From contig NC_133170.1 of NCBI RefSeq assembly GCF_040802235.1, positions 9,005,001-9,069,000 of the forward strand: 64,000 bases of DNA. Direction: 5' to 3'. The DNA is from Manis javanica (Eukaryota; Chordata; Mammalia; Pholidota; Manidae). Positions 36,373-58,080 of this stretch are shown in pieces (the first letter of the stretch is position 1; every line of letters starts with the position of its first letter). A program made the position numbers and the translations under genes. Below the pieces are notes generated by a model. It had not been told where the DNA came from, searched no databases, and saw only the letters and a program-made list of their open reading frames with translations.

Positions 36373-38504
36373 TCCATCCCTGGCCAGAAGGCTCCTTCTC
36401 AAACGTGTTTTGATGGTCATGGGCTGAGGAGGTTCACAAGTGTTTGACCTTGAGAACAAGCCTCTAGAGACCCCTGTTTCCTAAAGACCTCCTCATCTCA
36501 CCATGGCTGGGCCCTCAGGGGCAAACTGCCTCACCACTGGACTTTCCCGTCCCTTAGGGAGAAAGCCAAACATTGCCCAAGAAGTAAGGAAGGGTGAGGA
36601 TGGCGTGAGCACTTTTCCAGTAAGAGAATCCCATCTGCTTGGGGCAAGTCTAGATACTTTCTCTCTGAGCCAGTCCCATTCCTGGAGAAGACATCCCCCA
36701 TTTGAATCTTATCCTTACTTAACTACAGAAAGATTTAATAACAAAACACACCCTTTCCTATTCCTACCTAGGATTTAAAGGCATCCCCTTTTTTGCTACT
36801 ATGAGGTCAGTTTGGCAAACCCTCCTCTCAAGACTCAATCCAAGCAAGTGATTCGAACAGCATTTAATGGAATCAGATAATAACTTTACTTGAGCTAATG
36901 AGGCAGATTTCTTTATGGAAACAAAGAGAAAGTCCAGAGAAGAAAAGGGATGAGTTTAGTGTTTGGTTTCATGGGATTTTAGAAATATAGCTTGGAGCTA
37001 CCGATTGCCAAATGTTAAGTCTGGATGCTTATTGGCAATGAGCTGAGATAATTTCTGAGCCCAGGTGCACAGTTTAAAGAGCCATAGGTACTTTTTTTTA
37101 GTTTGTATGTTTGCTTGTTGTTTGAGCTTATGGGAAAAGGGAGAAAGATGAAAAAAGAAAATATAAATGTTAGGGTTTTCTTTTCTAAATTGAAAAAGGA
37201 GATATTCTTGGAGATATACATCAACTGGTTATTTTAAACATGGATTTTACAGTAAAAGTGTTCTTAAAAATTTAGAACATCTCTTTTTAAAACTTAGGTA
37301 TAATGCCACCATTGGGGAGAAAATGGAGGTCTGGGGCTTGCTCATGGGCTAGGCATTTGTGTAGGTGTAGATCTCACAATGCTAAACTGTCTTCATGTGG
37401 AAATACTTCACATTAAAGACAGGCCTTCAAATCCTGTTTGCTAAGGTGCATTGATGTGATAGCAAGGCCTAAGCAAACATTCAATCTCAATTGGCACTTG
37501 TTCTATTCCTAAACCTTAAAAAAAAAAAAAGCCTAATGTGGAGTCATCTCATTTGCAGTCATGTGTCCTCAGCATTATCATGGAGGTTACTCAGTTATAC
37601 TGGGAACTAGATTATGTCAGAAAATACCCTTTTCAGAAAGGCAAAAAGTAGGGTCCTGGGTATATATTGAGGAGAATTTCCACAGCTTAAAAGAGGTGCC
37701 TGCTTTCTAATACTACAGGAAGTTTTTATTCATCCAAGACCTTTTTGAAGAACAACAAAAAAATTATTTCTGGAATAGAAAGCTGAGAAGATCTCCCCCC
37801 TTTGGCCAGAAGAGCAGAAAAGACTGTAAATCAAGGAAAAGGTGAATATTAGATTATGAGAAAACTTCAGTATTCCAAGTATATAAAGATTATTTACTTT
37901 TCCTGTGTCTATATATTTTCTCTTTTTGTGGAGGAGAGGAAACTCTAAAAATATATGATAGATGTTTTGCCATTAACACCAGAAAAGTGTGTGGGGGAAA
38001 AAGAAAGGAGGGAAAGAGCAGGTGGTCAATATGGTTTAATTAGTAGAAAAAGCAACATAAAGCAGTCCACTGATGCCAGTTTTAATTTATAATGTTCTGA
38101 GAATATAATGGATTTATTTACAGAAGAAGTGATTTAATCTTTTCAGTCTGATTTTTGTTTTAACCATTCATTAGGGACGGTTGATATTTTAAAGCCGGGG
38201 TAGTTTGAAACTTGGCTAAGTACCTTTGGGCTTTTTATTGTGGAAGCAAATATTATCATTTTAATGTGAAACAACTTGCAAGAATTAAAAGGCTCATTTG
38301 TGATTTACTCTTTTACAGATTTCCCCCTTCAGAACTAACTATTGCATTAAGGCTCTTTGGCAAGAATTTATTATAAATCAGAAAGTGTTAGAGGTTCAAA
38401 GGTTGACATTTCTGAAGGTTGATACTGTCTTTTCATGCCATACAAACAGGTCTAACATTTAGAAATTCTTAAACGTTCAAGAGAAGTTGTGGAAATTCCC
38501 AGCC

Positions 38505-38528
38505 TTTTTTTTTTTTTTTTTTTTTTTT
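38505..38528. repeat. T24 homopolymer
   Basis: 24 consecutive T followed by AGTAGG; no SINE body is attached on either side. Confidence 0.9.
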
Positions 38529-39149
38529 AGTAGGAGGAAGCCAAGTTTTTTAAAGTATGGAGGTTAAAGTAATCCTATGAGGGAGATAGGAGCTTTTGAG
38601 AAGAGGTGACCTCCACCCAAAGTCAGCAGCACATGTTAACTAAGCGAAGGCAAAGGGGAGCTGAAATGAGCGAGGGTCGGTGAGAGGGCGCTATTTCACC
38701 CACCCCGAGTGGAATCTGTGGAGCATCAGCCAGAAAGCCAGGCTTGATAAAGGTCAGGTTTCCGTAATCATCTCAAATCTCTAAATCACACCGGCCTCCT
38801 AGGAAGTATTCAAACCTACCGAAAGGATTGTCTCTCTAGAAGACAAACATCCCTTGAATGGTTCCCAACCACCCGCGTTCATTTCAGAAAGATAGAGGAG
38901 CCGGCTGGGCGGGCGCTCACATCCGCCGCAATGCTTTCCCAGATGATACTGCCCAGTAATTCACAACAGTCTTCCTTCCCCGCCCAACCGCTTTGGGAAG
39001 AAGCCCCTGCTTTCCCTTCGCTTCTCCGAGGCAGCGCCGCACACAGCGGTAGTTCCGCTGCATCTGCAGGCTGAAGCGACAAGGAGTCGTTCCAGAATAT
39101 GTAACAAGGGCCTGGGGGAGGGAGGGCGACCGAGTAGGTTGTCGCGGAA

Positions 39150-40100
39150 AGGGCGGTGAGCTTCCAGCGGGCGGGCAAACAGCCGCGTGCGCTCCGCAGG
39201 AGTGGCGGCCCCTCCGCAGTTCCCGAGGGGGTCTCCGTCGGTGCGCGCGGGGTGTTCTTGGACGGGGTCCAGATGTCCTCAGCTGTTCTGAGACAGCAGC
39301 AAATGCAATCTCGACCTGAAGTCTGGAACCGCTTTTACTCTTTTAAGCAAAGGATGCCCCCCCCACTTCCCTAGCCGATGCTCCCCACTCAGGTCGCCCC
39401 ACGCAGGAGCTCAGGGAGGAGGGTTCCTGTCCCGCTCCCCGAGCTCCCGGGCGGGCTGAAGGCCCCTTACAGCCACCGGCGAATGGCCCGCGACCTCCGC
39501 GCGGAGGATCCCGGGCGCCCGCGCTCCTCTGCCCCGGCTCCTTGGCCTCCGCCTTGCCGGGCCGCCCGGGCGCGGCTGCTGCGGCGCGCGGGGACCGGGA
39601 CAGCCGGGGCCGGCCGCTCGCCCTCGGGGGGCCTCGGCGCCCAGACCCGCCGCGCAGTCCTCGGCCGCAGGACCCGGCGGGAGCGCGCGGAGACGTCCAC
39701 GCCCCCGGCCCCGGGCTCTGGGGTGGGGCTCGGCCGCGCGCGGGGCAGCGGGGCGGGAGGCCAGGGCGCTCCGCCACTCGCCGCGCCTGCCCGGCTCGGG
39801 GCTCCCCGCGCTCGGGCCGCGCGCCGCCGCCCCCGCCAGCCCGCGCCCTGCTCGCCCTGCGCGCGTTCCTAGGGCGCCACCTCTTTGCGACTCGCTCACT
39901 TCCCCGGCAGGTTTGCCTGGGAGCGTGTGAACATTCCTCTGCGGGGCTCTCAGCTCGCCTCCAACCTGCGCCGCGCGGCCGGCATGCCTCCGCGCCCGTG
40001 AAGCGGGGCCCTGCCGCCCTGCCGCCCTCCGCGCCGCTCTTGACCCGCCCTCGCGGCCACCTGGCCCTCCTGAAGGACGGCACACGCACTTGAAACTTGT
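39150..40100 (+). promoter_or_regulatory. PTHLH: CpG island immediately upstream of P3, probable GC-rich P2 promoter
   Basis: About 1 kb is extremely GC- and CpG-rich, with many GC boxes (GGGCGGG and its reverse) and no TATA box; the core is 39410-39890. Human PTHLH has a TATA-less GC-rich promoter (P2) just upstream of P3, and position and composition match. Long open frames on both strands here are by-products of GC content. The exact start site cannot be read from the sequence. Confidence 0.75.
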
Positions 40101-40125
40101 TCTCAGGGTGTGTGGAATCAACTTT

Positions 40126-40200
40126 CCGGAAGCAACCAGCCCACCCGAGGAGGTAGACAGGCGGCTATGTATATATATGCGGGTCTCTGCAAGCGCCCCT
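40126..40200 (+). promoter_or_regulatory. PTHLH: Proximal PTHLH promoter (P3-like): Ets site, Sp1-like site, TATA box
   Basis: CCGGAAGC at 40126-40133 is a consensus Ets core. CAGCCCACCC at 40137-40146 is a GT/GC-box-like Sp1 site, only 3 bases from the Ets core. TATGTATATATATG at 40166-40179 is a TATA box. The same Ets-Sp1-TATA order is known for the proximal human PTHLH promoter, where Ets1 and Sp1 cooperate and HTLV-1 Tax acts through them. The leader exon and first coding exon follow directly. Confidence 0.85.
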
Positions 40201-40474
40201 GAAACCAGACGGCCGAGTTCGCGAAGAAGCTGACTTCAGAGGGGGGAGCTTGCTTCTCTTTTTAGGAAGGGGTTAGCCCCGCTCCCCGAACCCAGGAGAA
40301 CGGCCGGCCAGATTAGACATGTCAGCTCGTGGCTCTCACTGATGCATAGATAAAGCCATTTCATTTTTGTTACTAAATCAGAGGAAGCGCCTCTGATTTT
40401 TCCCCTCCTTTTCGGTCCCTTTTAGCCTGTGTGGTTTGGAAAAAGCACAGTTGGAGTAGTTGGTTCCTAAATAA
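40198..40474 (+). other. PTHLH: PTHLH non-coding leader exon downstream of the proximal (P3-like) promoter
   Basis: Placed from the TATA box at 40166-40179 (start expected about 30 bases on; the start is approximate) to a consensus donor TAA|GTAAGT at 40475. Joining it to the acceptor at 40654 gives TAAATAAGTTCCGGGAG, which fits my memory of the human leader. The resulting intron (40475-40653) is only 179 bases and contains a CTTTTT-rich tract at 40500-40531. The exon contains a perfect 10-bp stem hairpin (40375-40399). Confidence 0.75.
40375..40399 (+). other. PTHLH: Perfect 10-bp stem hairpin in the PTHLH leader exon
   Basis: AAATCAGAGG (40375-40384) and CCTCTGATTT (40390-40399) are exact reverse complements separated by AAGCG. 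It lies in the predicted 5' UTR of P3 transcripts and would fold in RNA. Its function is unknown. Confidence 0.6.
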
Positions 40475-40653
40475 GTAAGTGCTGAACGGCTCCAAGAGAA
40501 AGTTTTTCTTTTTCTTTTTCTTTTTTTTCTTTGCAACTTGGGAGATGCCCTTGATTGCGGACGCAGTTTGAGAGCAGGCTAAAGGGGGAGCGGTGCCGTG
40601 CGGGGTGACGGAGATTCCGGACTGACACCGGCCCCCTTTCCACTCTGTTGCAG
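40475..40653 (+). other. PTHLH: Short PTHLH leader intron
   Basis: Donor GTAAGT, acceptor TTGCAG, 179 bases. It contains a (CTTTTT)-like pyrimidine tract at 40500-40531 that leaves the branch-point region unusually T-rich. Confidence 0.75.
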
Positions 40654-40675
40654 GTTCCGGGAGCGAGAGGATACG

Positions 40676-50908
<10,233 letters not shown>

Positions 50909-51015
50909 AATTTTCAGCAAAGACCTTCAGAGGACATATTGCAGGATTCTGTAATAGTGAACATATGGGAAGTATTAGAAATATTTATTGTCTGTAAATA
51001 CTGTAAATGCATTGG

Positions 51016-51021
51016 AATAAA
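51016..51021 (+). terminator. PTHLH: Internal AATAAA in the PTHLH terminal exon
   Basis: GGAATAAAACTATC is present about 110 bases after the 141 stop. It could produce a very short 3' UTR lacking the distal AU-rich elements. Use is unknown. Confidence 0.4.
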
Positions 51022-51235
51022 ACTATCTCCCCCATTGCTATATGAAACTGCACATTGATTATTGTGAATATTTTTTTTTGCCAAGGCTAATCCAATTATT
51101 ATCACATTTACCATAATTTATTTTGTCAATTGATGTATTTATTTTGTAAATGTATCTTGGTGCTGCTGAATTTCTATATTTTTTGTAACATAATGCACTT
51201 TAGATATACATATCAAGTATGTTGATAAATGACAC

Positions 51236-51241
51236 AATAAA
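51236..51241 (+). terminator. PTHLH: Main PTHLH polyA signal
   Basis: ACACAATAAAGTGTCTC followed by TTTTGTGGTTG, a GU-rich downstream element. It is the canonical end of the terminal exon. Confidence 0.85.
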
Positions 51242-51350
51242 GTGTCTCTATTTTGTGGTTGATTTTAATAATGCCTAAATATAATTATCCAAACTGATTT
51301 TCCTCTGTGCATGTAAAAATAGCAGTATTTTAAATTGGTAAAGAATGTCT

Positions 51351-51356
51351 AATAAA
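51351..51356 (+). terminator. PTHLH: Secondary PTHLH polyA signal
   Basis: AATGTCTAATAAAATATAATC lies 115 bases after the main signal, in sequence still close to the human gene as I know it. It may give a slightly longer transcript. Confidence 0.5.
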
Positions 51357-51369
51357 ATATAATCTAAAT

Positions 51370-54300
51370 TACTTCATGACTCAGAAAGTGAATTATATAT
51401 ATATCCTTTAATATTTCTAGTTAGAAGGAACACGACGTCATTTTTTAAACCACATTTGATTATGGTCTGAAGTTTCATGTGTTTATATTGGTACATACTC
51501 CAACATTTTCACATTAGCTTTTAGTTAAACAACACTTAAAATGTACTTTGTCCAATATTTAAGTTCAATTCAACAGAATGGCTGAATACATAGACATCAT
51601 TTTATGAAGTACATCCAATTTGAAGTGAGGACAGGAGAGCTCAGAAGAAAAGCAAAGAGAAGTCAGGAGAAAAGATTAAAGAAACTTCATCCAGGGAGTC
51701 AGCCAGAGCTGGAAAAAAGGGATAGAGGCAGATCGGGCACTTTAAGGCCAGGGGTAATTTTAACCAATGTAAAGTTTGATTTGAGACAGGTTGCTCTCAC
51801 CAATAACAATAATAAGCATGAAAGAGCTACTTGAGAATTCTATCAGCAAAAGTAAAGAGGCTGTGGTGTGGAAGATAAGTGACAGGTCAAGAAGCCTTCA
51901 GCAGTGAAGGTTGCTTCCCAGTGACATCACAGTGCCAGGCTGCAAAGAGCACGGACGTAATGGCTGAGGCAACCCCCTCTCCATTTTGAGTATCATCCTA
52001 GTCTTTCCTACCTCTATAGTCAGATGAAAACACAAACATCTTTCCTCCTACAGAATTCTTTTTCTTTAACTGCTTGTAGCTCAGGACACATCAGTAACAC
52101 TACACAACAAAACAAAAAGCTTGTGGATCAAGCAAATACATATTTAGGAAGTATTTCTATTTATGGCCAAATCCTGTTTGATATCTGTTAGATGTTTATG
52201 GGATACACAAGAATTAAAAGGCTGTAACTACCTTCAAGACTCTTTCCAGTGTGTAGATTATATATGCATACACATGAAATAACTAAGTGCTGTATTTAAG
52301 AAACTGAAATGATCCACAATTCTATCAGCATTTTAAAAGACGGGGTTGTGGGGGGTACACACATAGAGATAGATTAGTCTGAGCTGGATGTGAGTAGGAT
52401 AATATTTCTGGAAGGAATGTTCCAAGACTGATCTTATTCATATCTTCACTTGAGTCCCATAACCTTCAAAATGGGACCCATCGTACTATTTTTTGGTAAG
52501 AAATCTGAATCTATGTTAATAAGCAAATACGAGCATTTGGACTAAGCTTCACCGATGAATGTGTTAGATACAATTTTTACACCTAAGAAATAATTCGTAA
52601 GTTTGAGGCCAATACACTAAACCTGTATAAAGCAACCAGTTTGGAGTACCTTAAAAACAAACACAACCACATTTTGCAAAATTCCATCTGAAATTCTAAA
52701 TCTTAAGATTGCACCAAATCCTTGTAAAGTTTTTAACATGAAAAAAATGTTTTTTTTAACTCTAGCTTCATAAACACTTGGACATTTGGCAGACACATCA
52801 GATTCAAGCCATCTTTAAGTTTTTCTTCACAAAGAGCCCATTCCTGAAAAGAAAAGGGGGAAATGGGGATCTGGGGAATCTGGGTATGTATAGTTAGCAA
52901 TTCTCATTAAAGCATTATCAATGCAATTATTGCCATTAGTCAGACTGTAGGTCTTCTAGACAGAGTGGGAGATGAAAGAAATAAGAAAACCTTTAGAGAA
53001 AAATGTTTATGACATTGTCATTTTCTATGGAAGAAAGACTGAAATACAAAATTTAAGATAAGAGGTGTTAAAGTGTAAATAAACTCTTAGCAAATTGCAA
53101 TCTAAGTGAATATGGTTCATTCCTGACTTCAGCAATGTTTATAAAGCAGTAACAAAGATAAATTGGACTAAATATTCTGATATTGAGAAAACAAAACCTA
53201 ATATACTAACTTGCTATTACCTTCCTCAAATTTTACTCAGTCACAGATTTCGTATTCAATTAGATAATATGTATTTATGGACATTGTGGAGGCCAATTCA
53301 AAAGACAAGTAGTAATACTTAAGTGCAAAGACCCTATTTTCTTAGCCATCATTGTAAAACATGTGCATTCTAGAACATTGTGCTTACAATGCAGCTAATG
53401 TGTTCAGGGCAAACATTAAGTTATGAATCAAGATTGGTGTTGACAGTATTGGTCCTGAAAAAATTTAAAGTCAATATTGGCATCTCCCTTCCTTGTTTGA
53501 AAAATTAGTTTGGAATGCAGGCAGCATCAAATATGAGAAATATGGAGAAACAGGCTTTTCCTGAGGAAAAGCATAATGATCCACCTTGATGGATAAGTAT
53601 TTAGTTTTAATTTTCTATTACCTATTACTGGTACTAGTTGAGTAAATCAGGTATTTAACTTTCTGTGTCTACCATACAAGGACAATGGCAGTGAATCATT
53701 TTAAAATTCAAAAAGTTCTTTCTAAGACACTATCTAATGGATGCAATAAGAACAAAGTATCACTTCAATTTTACCTCTAGTCAATTCATTAAGTAAATTA
53801 ATACTTAAATAAGGTTTAACAGAGGCCCATAAATGCTTAAAGAACATGAGTTAGTGCCTTTTTGTAGGAAATTCTGAAATAGTTATACCATCACAGAGTA
53901 TTAACTTAAGGATAATCTTGAGTTTAATTCTAGAGTATCACACAGTTTAATTGCTGTTTTCCCCTTTGGCCACAAAGTCAATGGAAACAGAACCAGCTGT
54001 GAACAGAAACAACATGCTGAAGCTGAGAGGATTCATCTTCTGCAAACAGTGGGTACTTTTATCGAGAGTTCTAAGTGTTCCCAGGAAGTGTCCCCAGCAG
54101 AGCCATCATTCCTTCCTCAGATAAAGGGTAACCGAAGTTCCAAGCACAAATGTTTGCCGTGTCTCCTTATTTAATAACCCAGAAGGTGTAAAGAATAAGA
54201 CTATTACCAAATATTCTATCAAATAGTTAGCAAAATGCTGCCTTACAGTCAGCTCCTCCTAATGACTCAACTGAACATACCAGAAGGTGGTAGCTACTCA

Positions 54301-54405
54301 GATTCCAAAGGCCGAATGCATCACTTCAATAAATTATATTACCATGTGTCCTGGGGTTAACTCCGTTAACAGAAGCACTATTCCTTCCAAGTTGCTAATG
54401 TTACT
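51370..54405. other. 3' flank of PTHLH, nothing recognised
   Basis: AT-rich, repeat-poor DNA. No gene or family I can name. The lack of old repeats over about 3 kb next to a developmental gene is compatible with conserved non-coding DNA but does not prove it. Confidence 0.45.
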
Positions 54406-54409
54406 TTTT

Positions 54410-54530
54410 TGTGTGTGAACTTCTCAAGGGCAGCAACCTTGTCTTATTCAATACATACCATCCAATACTAAATAACAGCATTAGTACCCATCGCAGGTGC
54501 TCAATATATGTCCACTGAACACAGTGTCAA
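54410..54530 (+). mobile_element. L2 3' end
   Basis: AACTTCTCAAGGGCAGCAACCTTGTCTTATTC and GCAGGTGCTCAATATATGTCCACTGAA. Confidence 0.65.
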
Positions 54531-55700
54531 AGTTCTTTGAGTTTCTGGGTGCATCAACTGAGAAGCAGAATTAAGCAAAAAGTTGCTGAAGTCAGGTAAC
54601 AATCAGCGTTTTGAGTATTCAGACTCCTATATCATGCCATTCCCTAATTTCAGTACCAAGGAGCTTAGCTTATAACTGCTTTAAGTTATCATCTGCTCAC
54701 CAGAGCACCCTTTGTTTATCAGCCTCTGGTTGAATAGGAGCTTTTCCAACCCTAAGGACAAGAAGCAAGGGTTTGTGTTAAAATATAGCGACCTCCCAGA
54801 GGAAAGGAGGAGAGTTTAAAATACCGGGTTTTCTTACTATGAATACATTGCACGGAAGTTACCCACAGGGCCCAGTTGTGCAAAAGAGACACACTGCTAT
54901 GTTGTCAGAAGATGAATGTACACAGCTCTCGACCAGAGCTACCCGACGTCACAATGAGAACATTCGCATCGCTGTGTGAGTTCCTGATAGACTCATATTT
55001 ACAAGTGCAAAGCACAAGGGGTATGTTTCAAACAACATTTTAATTAAATTTCGAACTATCCTCCACAGAATGTCCTTACATTTTCTGCCAACTTGGAAGA
55101 CACCCACAAATCAGAAAACAAAATGTGTCACCCCTGAGAAATGGATTGTTTTCACGGTGACGACGACTCCTTGCCAATCTACATTGCTTTGGGGTCCGAA
55201 AAGCAAAATCACGCATCCATCTTCCCTTTGAGTAAGATGATTGATGGTCACAGCTAACTGGGTTGTGATTAAAAAAGTAGGAAGTAGCTCTGTTGTGTTC
55301 CATGGTCTTCAAAATAAACGCAAGGCAATAATAAACCATGCCACGTTGGAGTCAGCGATCCTGTGTTTACATTACTCTTTCCTTATGAGTTTTAGTAGAC
55401 CCTGGAGTCGATGTAGAATACAAAACAATATGTTAAGGAGTTGTATCACAACTGTCTGCAGGTGAAAGAAACTGGAAAGCAGGCGTGTTTTCTTAAGGAG
55501 AATTTTTTTTCTCTTCAGAGGACACAGTGAGAGATTCTTAATTGCCCTCTTCCTCAAGAACTGGAAATTTTATGCCATAGCAACATTTTATAACATTATA
55601 ACAACTAGTATGCCAGAAAGAGTAAGTTAGCATAACACCAAGCCAACATGTAAGAGAGCTAAGATTTATTATTTTTTATGAGTTTATTATACACACGCTG
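54531..55700. other. 3' flank, unique sequence
   Basis: No gene. The stretch 54930-55350 contains more CpG than its surroundings (for example ACGGTGACGACGACTCC near 55155) and no recognisable repeat. Confidence 0.4.
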
Positions 55701-55915
55701 CACTAACTTAATTTACGCTGTACCTCGTTTAATCCTTCCAAGCATCTGGCGAGGTAGAAATTATTTGCCGTATTTTCACACGATGGAGCTTTCTTTCCCT
55801 GAGACGGACTGGATGACTTGCCCAAGGTCACACAGCCGGTCACACAGAAGAGACAGGACTCAGAGCAACCTCCTCTGCCCGGTGAGGCCCTACTCTGCCA
55901 TCCCTACAACTTGCA
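55700..55915 (-). mobile_element. MIR SINE
   Basis: CGTTTAATCCTTCCAAGCATCTGGCGAGGTAGAAATTATT, GACTTGCCCAAGGTCACACAGC and GACAGGACTCAGAGCAACC fit MIR in reverse orientation. Confidence 0.75.
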
Positions 55916-56139
55916 GTCAAGCTTGGTGTAGAATAAACGTCTTCTTTCACCCAACTATTTTTGTCTTGTTTTGAGTGAGTTCAGTGAAATCACAGGTCTG
56001 AAAAAATCCTATCTTGCTCCACTCTCTACCTTCCTACGAGGGCATCGTTTTATCAGCTTCTGTCCTGCATGGCATCTTCTGAGGCTGACTGCAGCCTTCT
56101 ATTCCACAAAGCTCATAAAGTGTGCCCTCTTCTCTCTAG

Positions 56140-56166
56140 ACACACACACACACATGCACACACAGC
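56140..56166. repeat. (CA)n microsatellite
   Basis: Interrupted CA repeat, ACACACACACACACATGCACACACA. Confidence 0.85.
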
Positions 56167-56199
56167 CAAGAAGCCCAGGTGTTTGCACAGTCCCATGAA

Positions 56200-57955
56200 T
56201 GAGCAGCTGTTGCTTTAAAAGAAGGTAGCAGAGGAGAGTGAGGGAGGCTGCCTGGCAGGCGGGTGTGTAAACGTATACAGAGAGCCACTTTCTGTAAGAA
56301 GGCTGAAACATATTTAAAATGGGACCACCTCGGAGATGAAATCTTTCCCCTCCTGTTACCTCTCAACCTGCTCCAAAACGCCAATATTCAGTTTTTCCAA
56401 GTCTCGCCGTCCCTCCCCTACCTCCCTGGAGAATGCCGATTTTCTTCGTGAACCCTTGGCACATTGCAGAGCAGTTCTCCTCGCTCGTTTCACAGTCAGA
56501 AATAATTTCAGCAGCCGATTATTTCCCGATGAGCAGACACTCTGCGCATCCTCGTACGTGGGCCACACAGGGGCGAACCCTGGGCATGCTGTCAACCTTT
56601 CTTGTCAACAGGTTTTCATCTCTGGGGCAGCTTTTGGTTGCTTGTTTATTTAGTTTTAAGTTACATGGGAAAGAGGGAAGAAAGAAAAGGTTTCCACTGA
56701 GGGCGACTTGATTTGGGGAAGAATGCCGGCATCGCGGGAGGGCGCTGTGGGAAGCATGAACCCCGCCTGATGAGCTGAGCTTCTCTCCCTTTGGGGGCCA
56801 CGTGTAAATCACACACCAGCTCCTGGACTCGCCTGCTTGACTTGGCTTTGAAAGCACAGGCTACTGAAGGCCCTTGCATTATCCCCACTTTCCCGTGGAC
56901 AGTCTGACACTCCCTAATGTTTGGAGTCAAGTATGTATCTTCCATTTCTACAGCTCTTCATCTAATTGTGAAGACTCTGGCCCTGCTCAAAGCTGTCATT
57001 TATCTTACACTAAGTGAATCTTTTAGAGATTTGCAGCTAAATATGTTATTGCCCAAAGGAACATACATCTTAGGGTAATGGCTGCACAGCAGTACTGACT
57101 GACTGCATGGGGGTTGGGGGAGAGATATTTTGACATTTTACTGTGCTAAACTGTTAGATAATTTCCCTACCACAGTTCTCCTCATCCCACATTTCCCAAG
57201 AATCTCCTAGATTCCTAAGCCCAAGCAATGAAGGCTACTCTGAGAACTTAAGGCACACTAAAGTCTATCTTCTCCCTGGGGGTAATAGAGTGCTACGTGG
57301 CACTGATACCACCTTCTGCAGTGTCACAACCAAGAGGCAATTGGCTCGAAAAATAAGTGTCAGAACAAACTGTGTTAAACTGACTTGACTGTTGGGCCAG
57401 CAGTTCATGCACTGCCTGGTCTGTGTGGATACTATATTGAATCTACACTTGCTTACTTTATCTTTTCTTATTCCATTTATGTTTTTAACCATTATTTCCT
57501 ATAGACTTTGTGTTTTTCTTTGAAGGTTGGCCTAGCAGCAGCCTGTTGGCTAGTAAATACATATATTGATAGCTGGGAATGACTGGATCCCCTGGAAACA
57601 TCTTATTTATCGGAGTTGGATATTGCCTTTCATTGTATTCAGCATAGACTGCAGCTTCATGCAAATCCCAGTCTTGATCAGCTTTTACCGCAGCTACAGT
57701 GGCAACAATAGTAATAATCCCTCATGCCGGTTAGCGTTCAGCTAACTACTACAAAAATGATGTCCTTGAAGAACCAGAGTTAGCCTCAGATAATTTATAA
57801 TAAAAATTCAAACTTTTAATGTTTTGAGTATATACTGCATGTTGTAGTAATAAAAGTACAGGCTTTTCTGCTACAGAGAATGAAGAGCTCTAGAAATGGT
57901 TCCAGGTTACATAAAGGTAGGGAGGGTTTCTATTGTTCCAGAGAAAGTCCGCATG
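56200..57955. other. 3' flank, unique sequence with a CpG-enriched patch
   Basis: 56400-56770 has clearly more CpG than the surrounding DNA, without an open frame I trust. Nothing recognised in the remainder. Confidence 0.4.
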
Positions 57956-57959
57956 CATC

Positions 57960-58080
57960 AGGTGCCCTATTCAACATTCATTACACACCCTTAATGAACA
58001 TTGCTCATGTGGTAGGGCCAGAGGACACAGGGATAACTGAGGCATAATCCCTGTCCAAGGAACCAGTAGATTATCTACAG
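57960..58080 (+). mobile_element. Ancient mammalian LINE 3'-type fragment
   Basis: TTCAACATTCATTACACACCC, GACACAGGGATAACTGAGGCATAATCCCTGTCCAAGGAACC. Same consensus as 17395. Confidence 0.4.

Larger units (their letters stand above)
35961..39149 (+). other. AT-rich DNA between the two CpG islands, probable PTHLH 5' intron
   Basis: Contains (CA)n at 36353-36372, an A run near 37519, and a 24-base T run at 38505-38528. No coding exon. A non-coding PTHLH exon (human exon II equivalent) may lie here but I could not place it. Confidence 0.45.

Noticed and set aside
38505..38530. T24 followed by AG as a splice acceptor for a PTHLH non-coding exon
   Set aside because: A homopolymer plus AG arises easily by chance, and no matching downstream donor or known exon sequence could be assigned.
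39343..40121. Open frames of 164-248 codons on both strands in the proximal CpG island
   Set aside because: Overlapping frames on both strands with low-complexity Arg/Ala/Gly/Pro composition, as expected of a CpG-island promoter.
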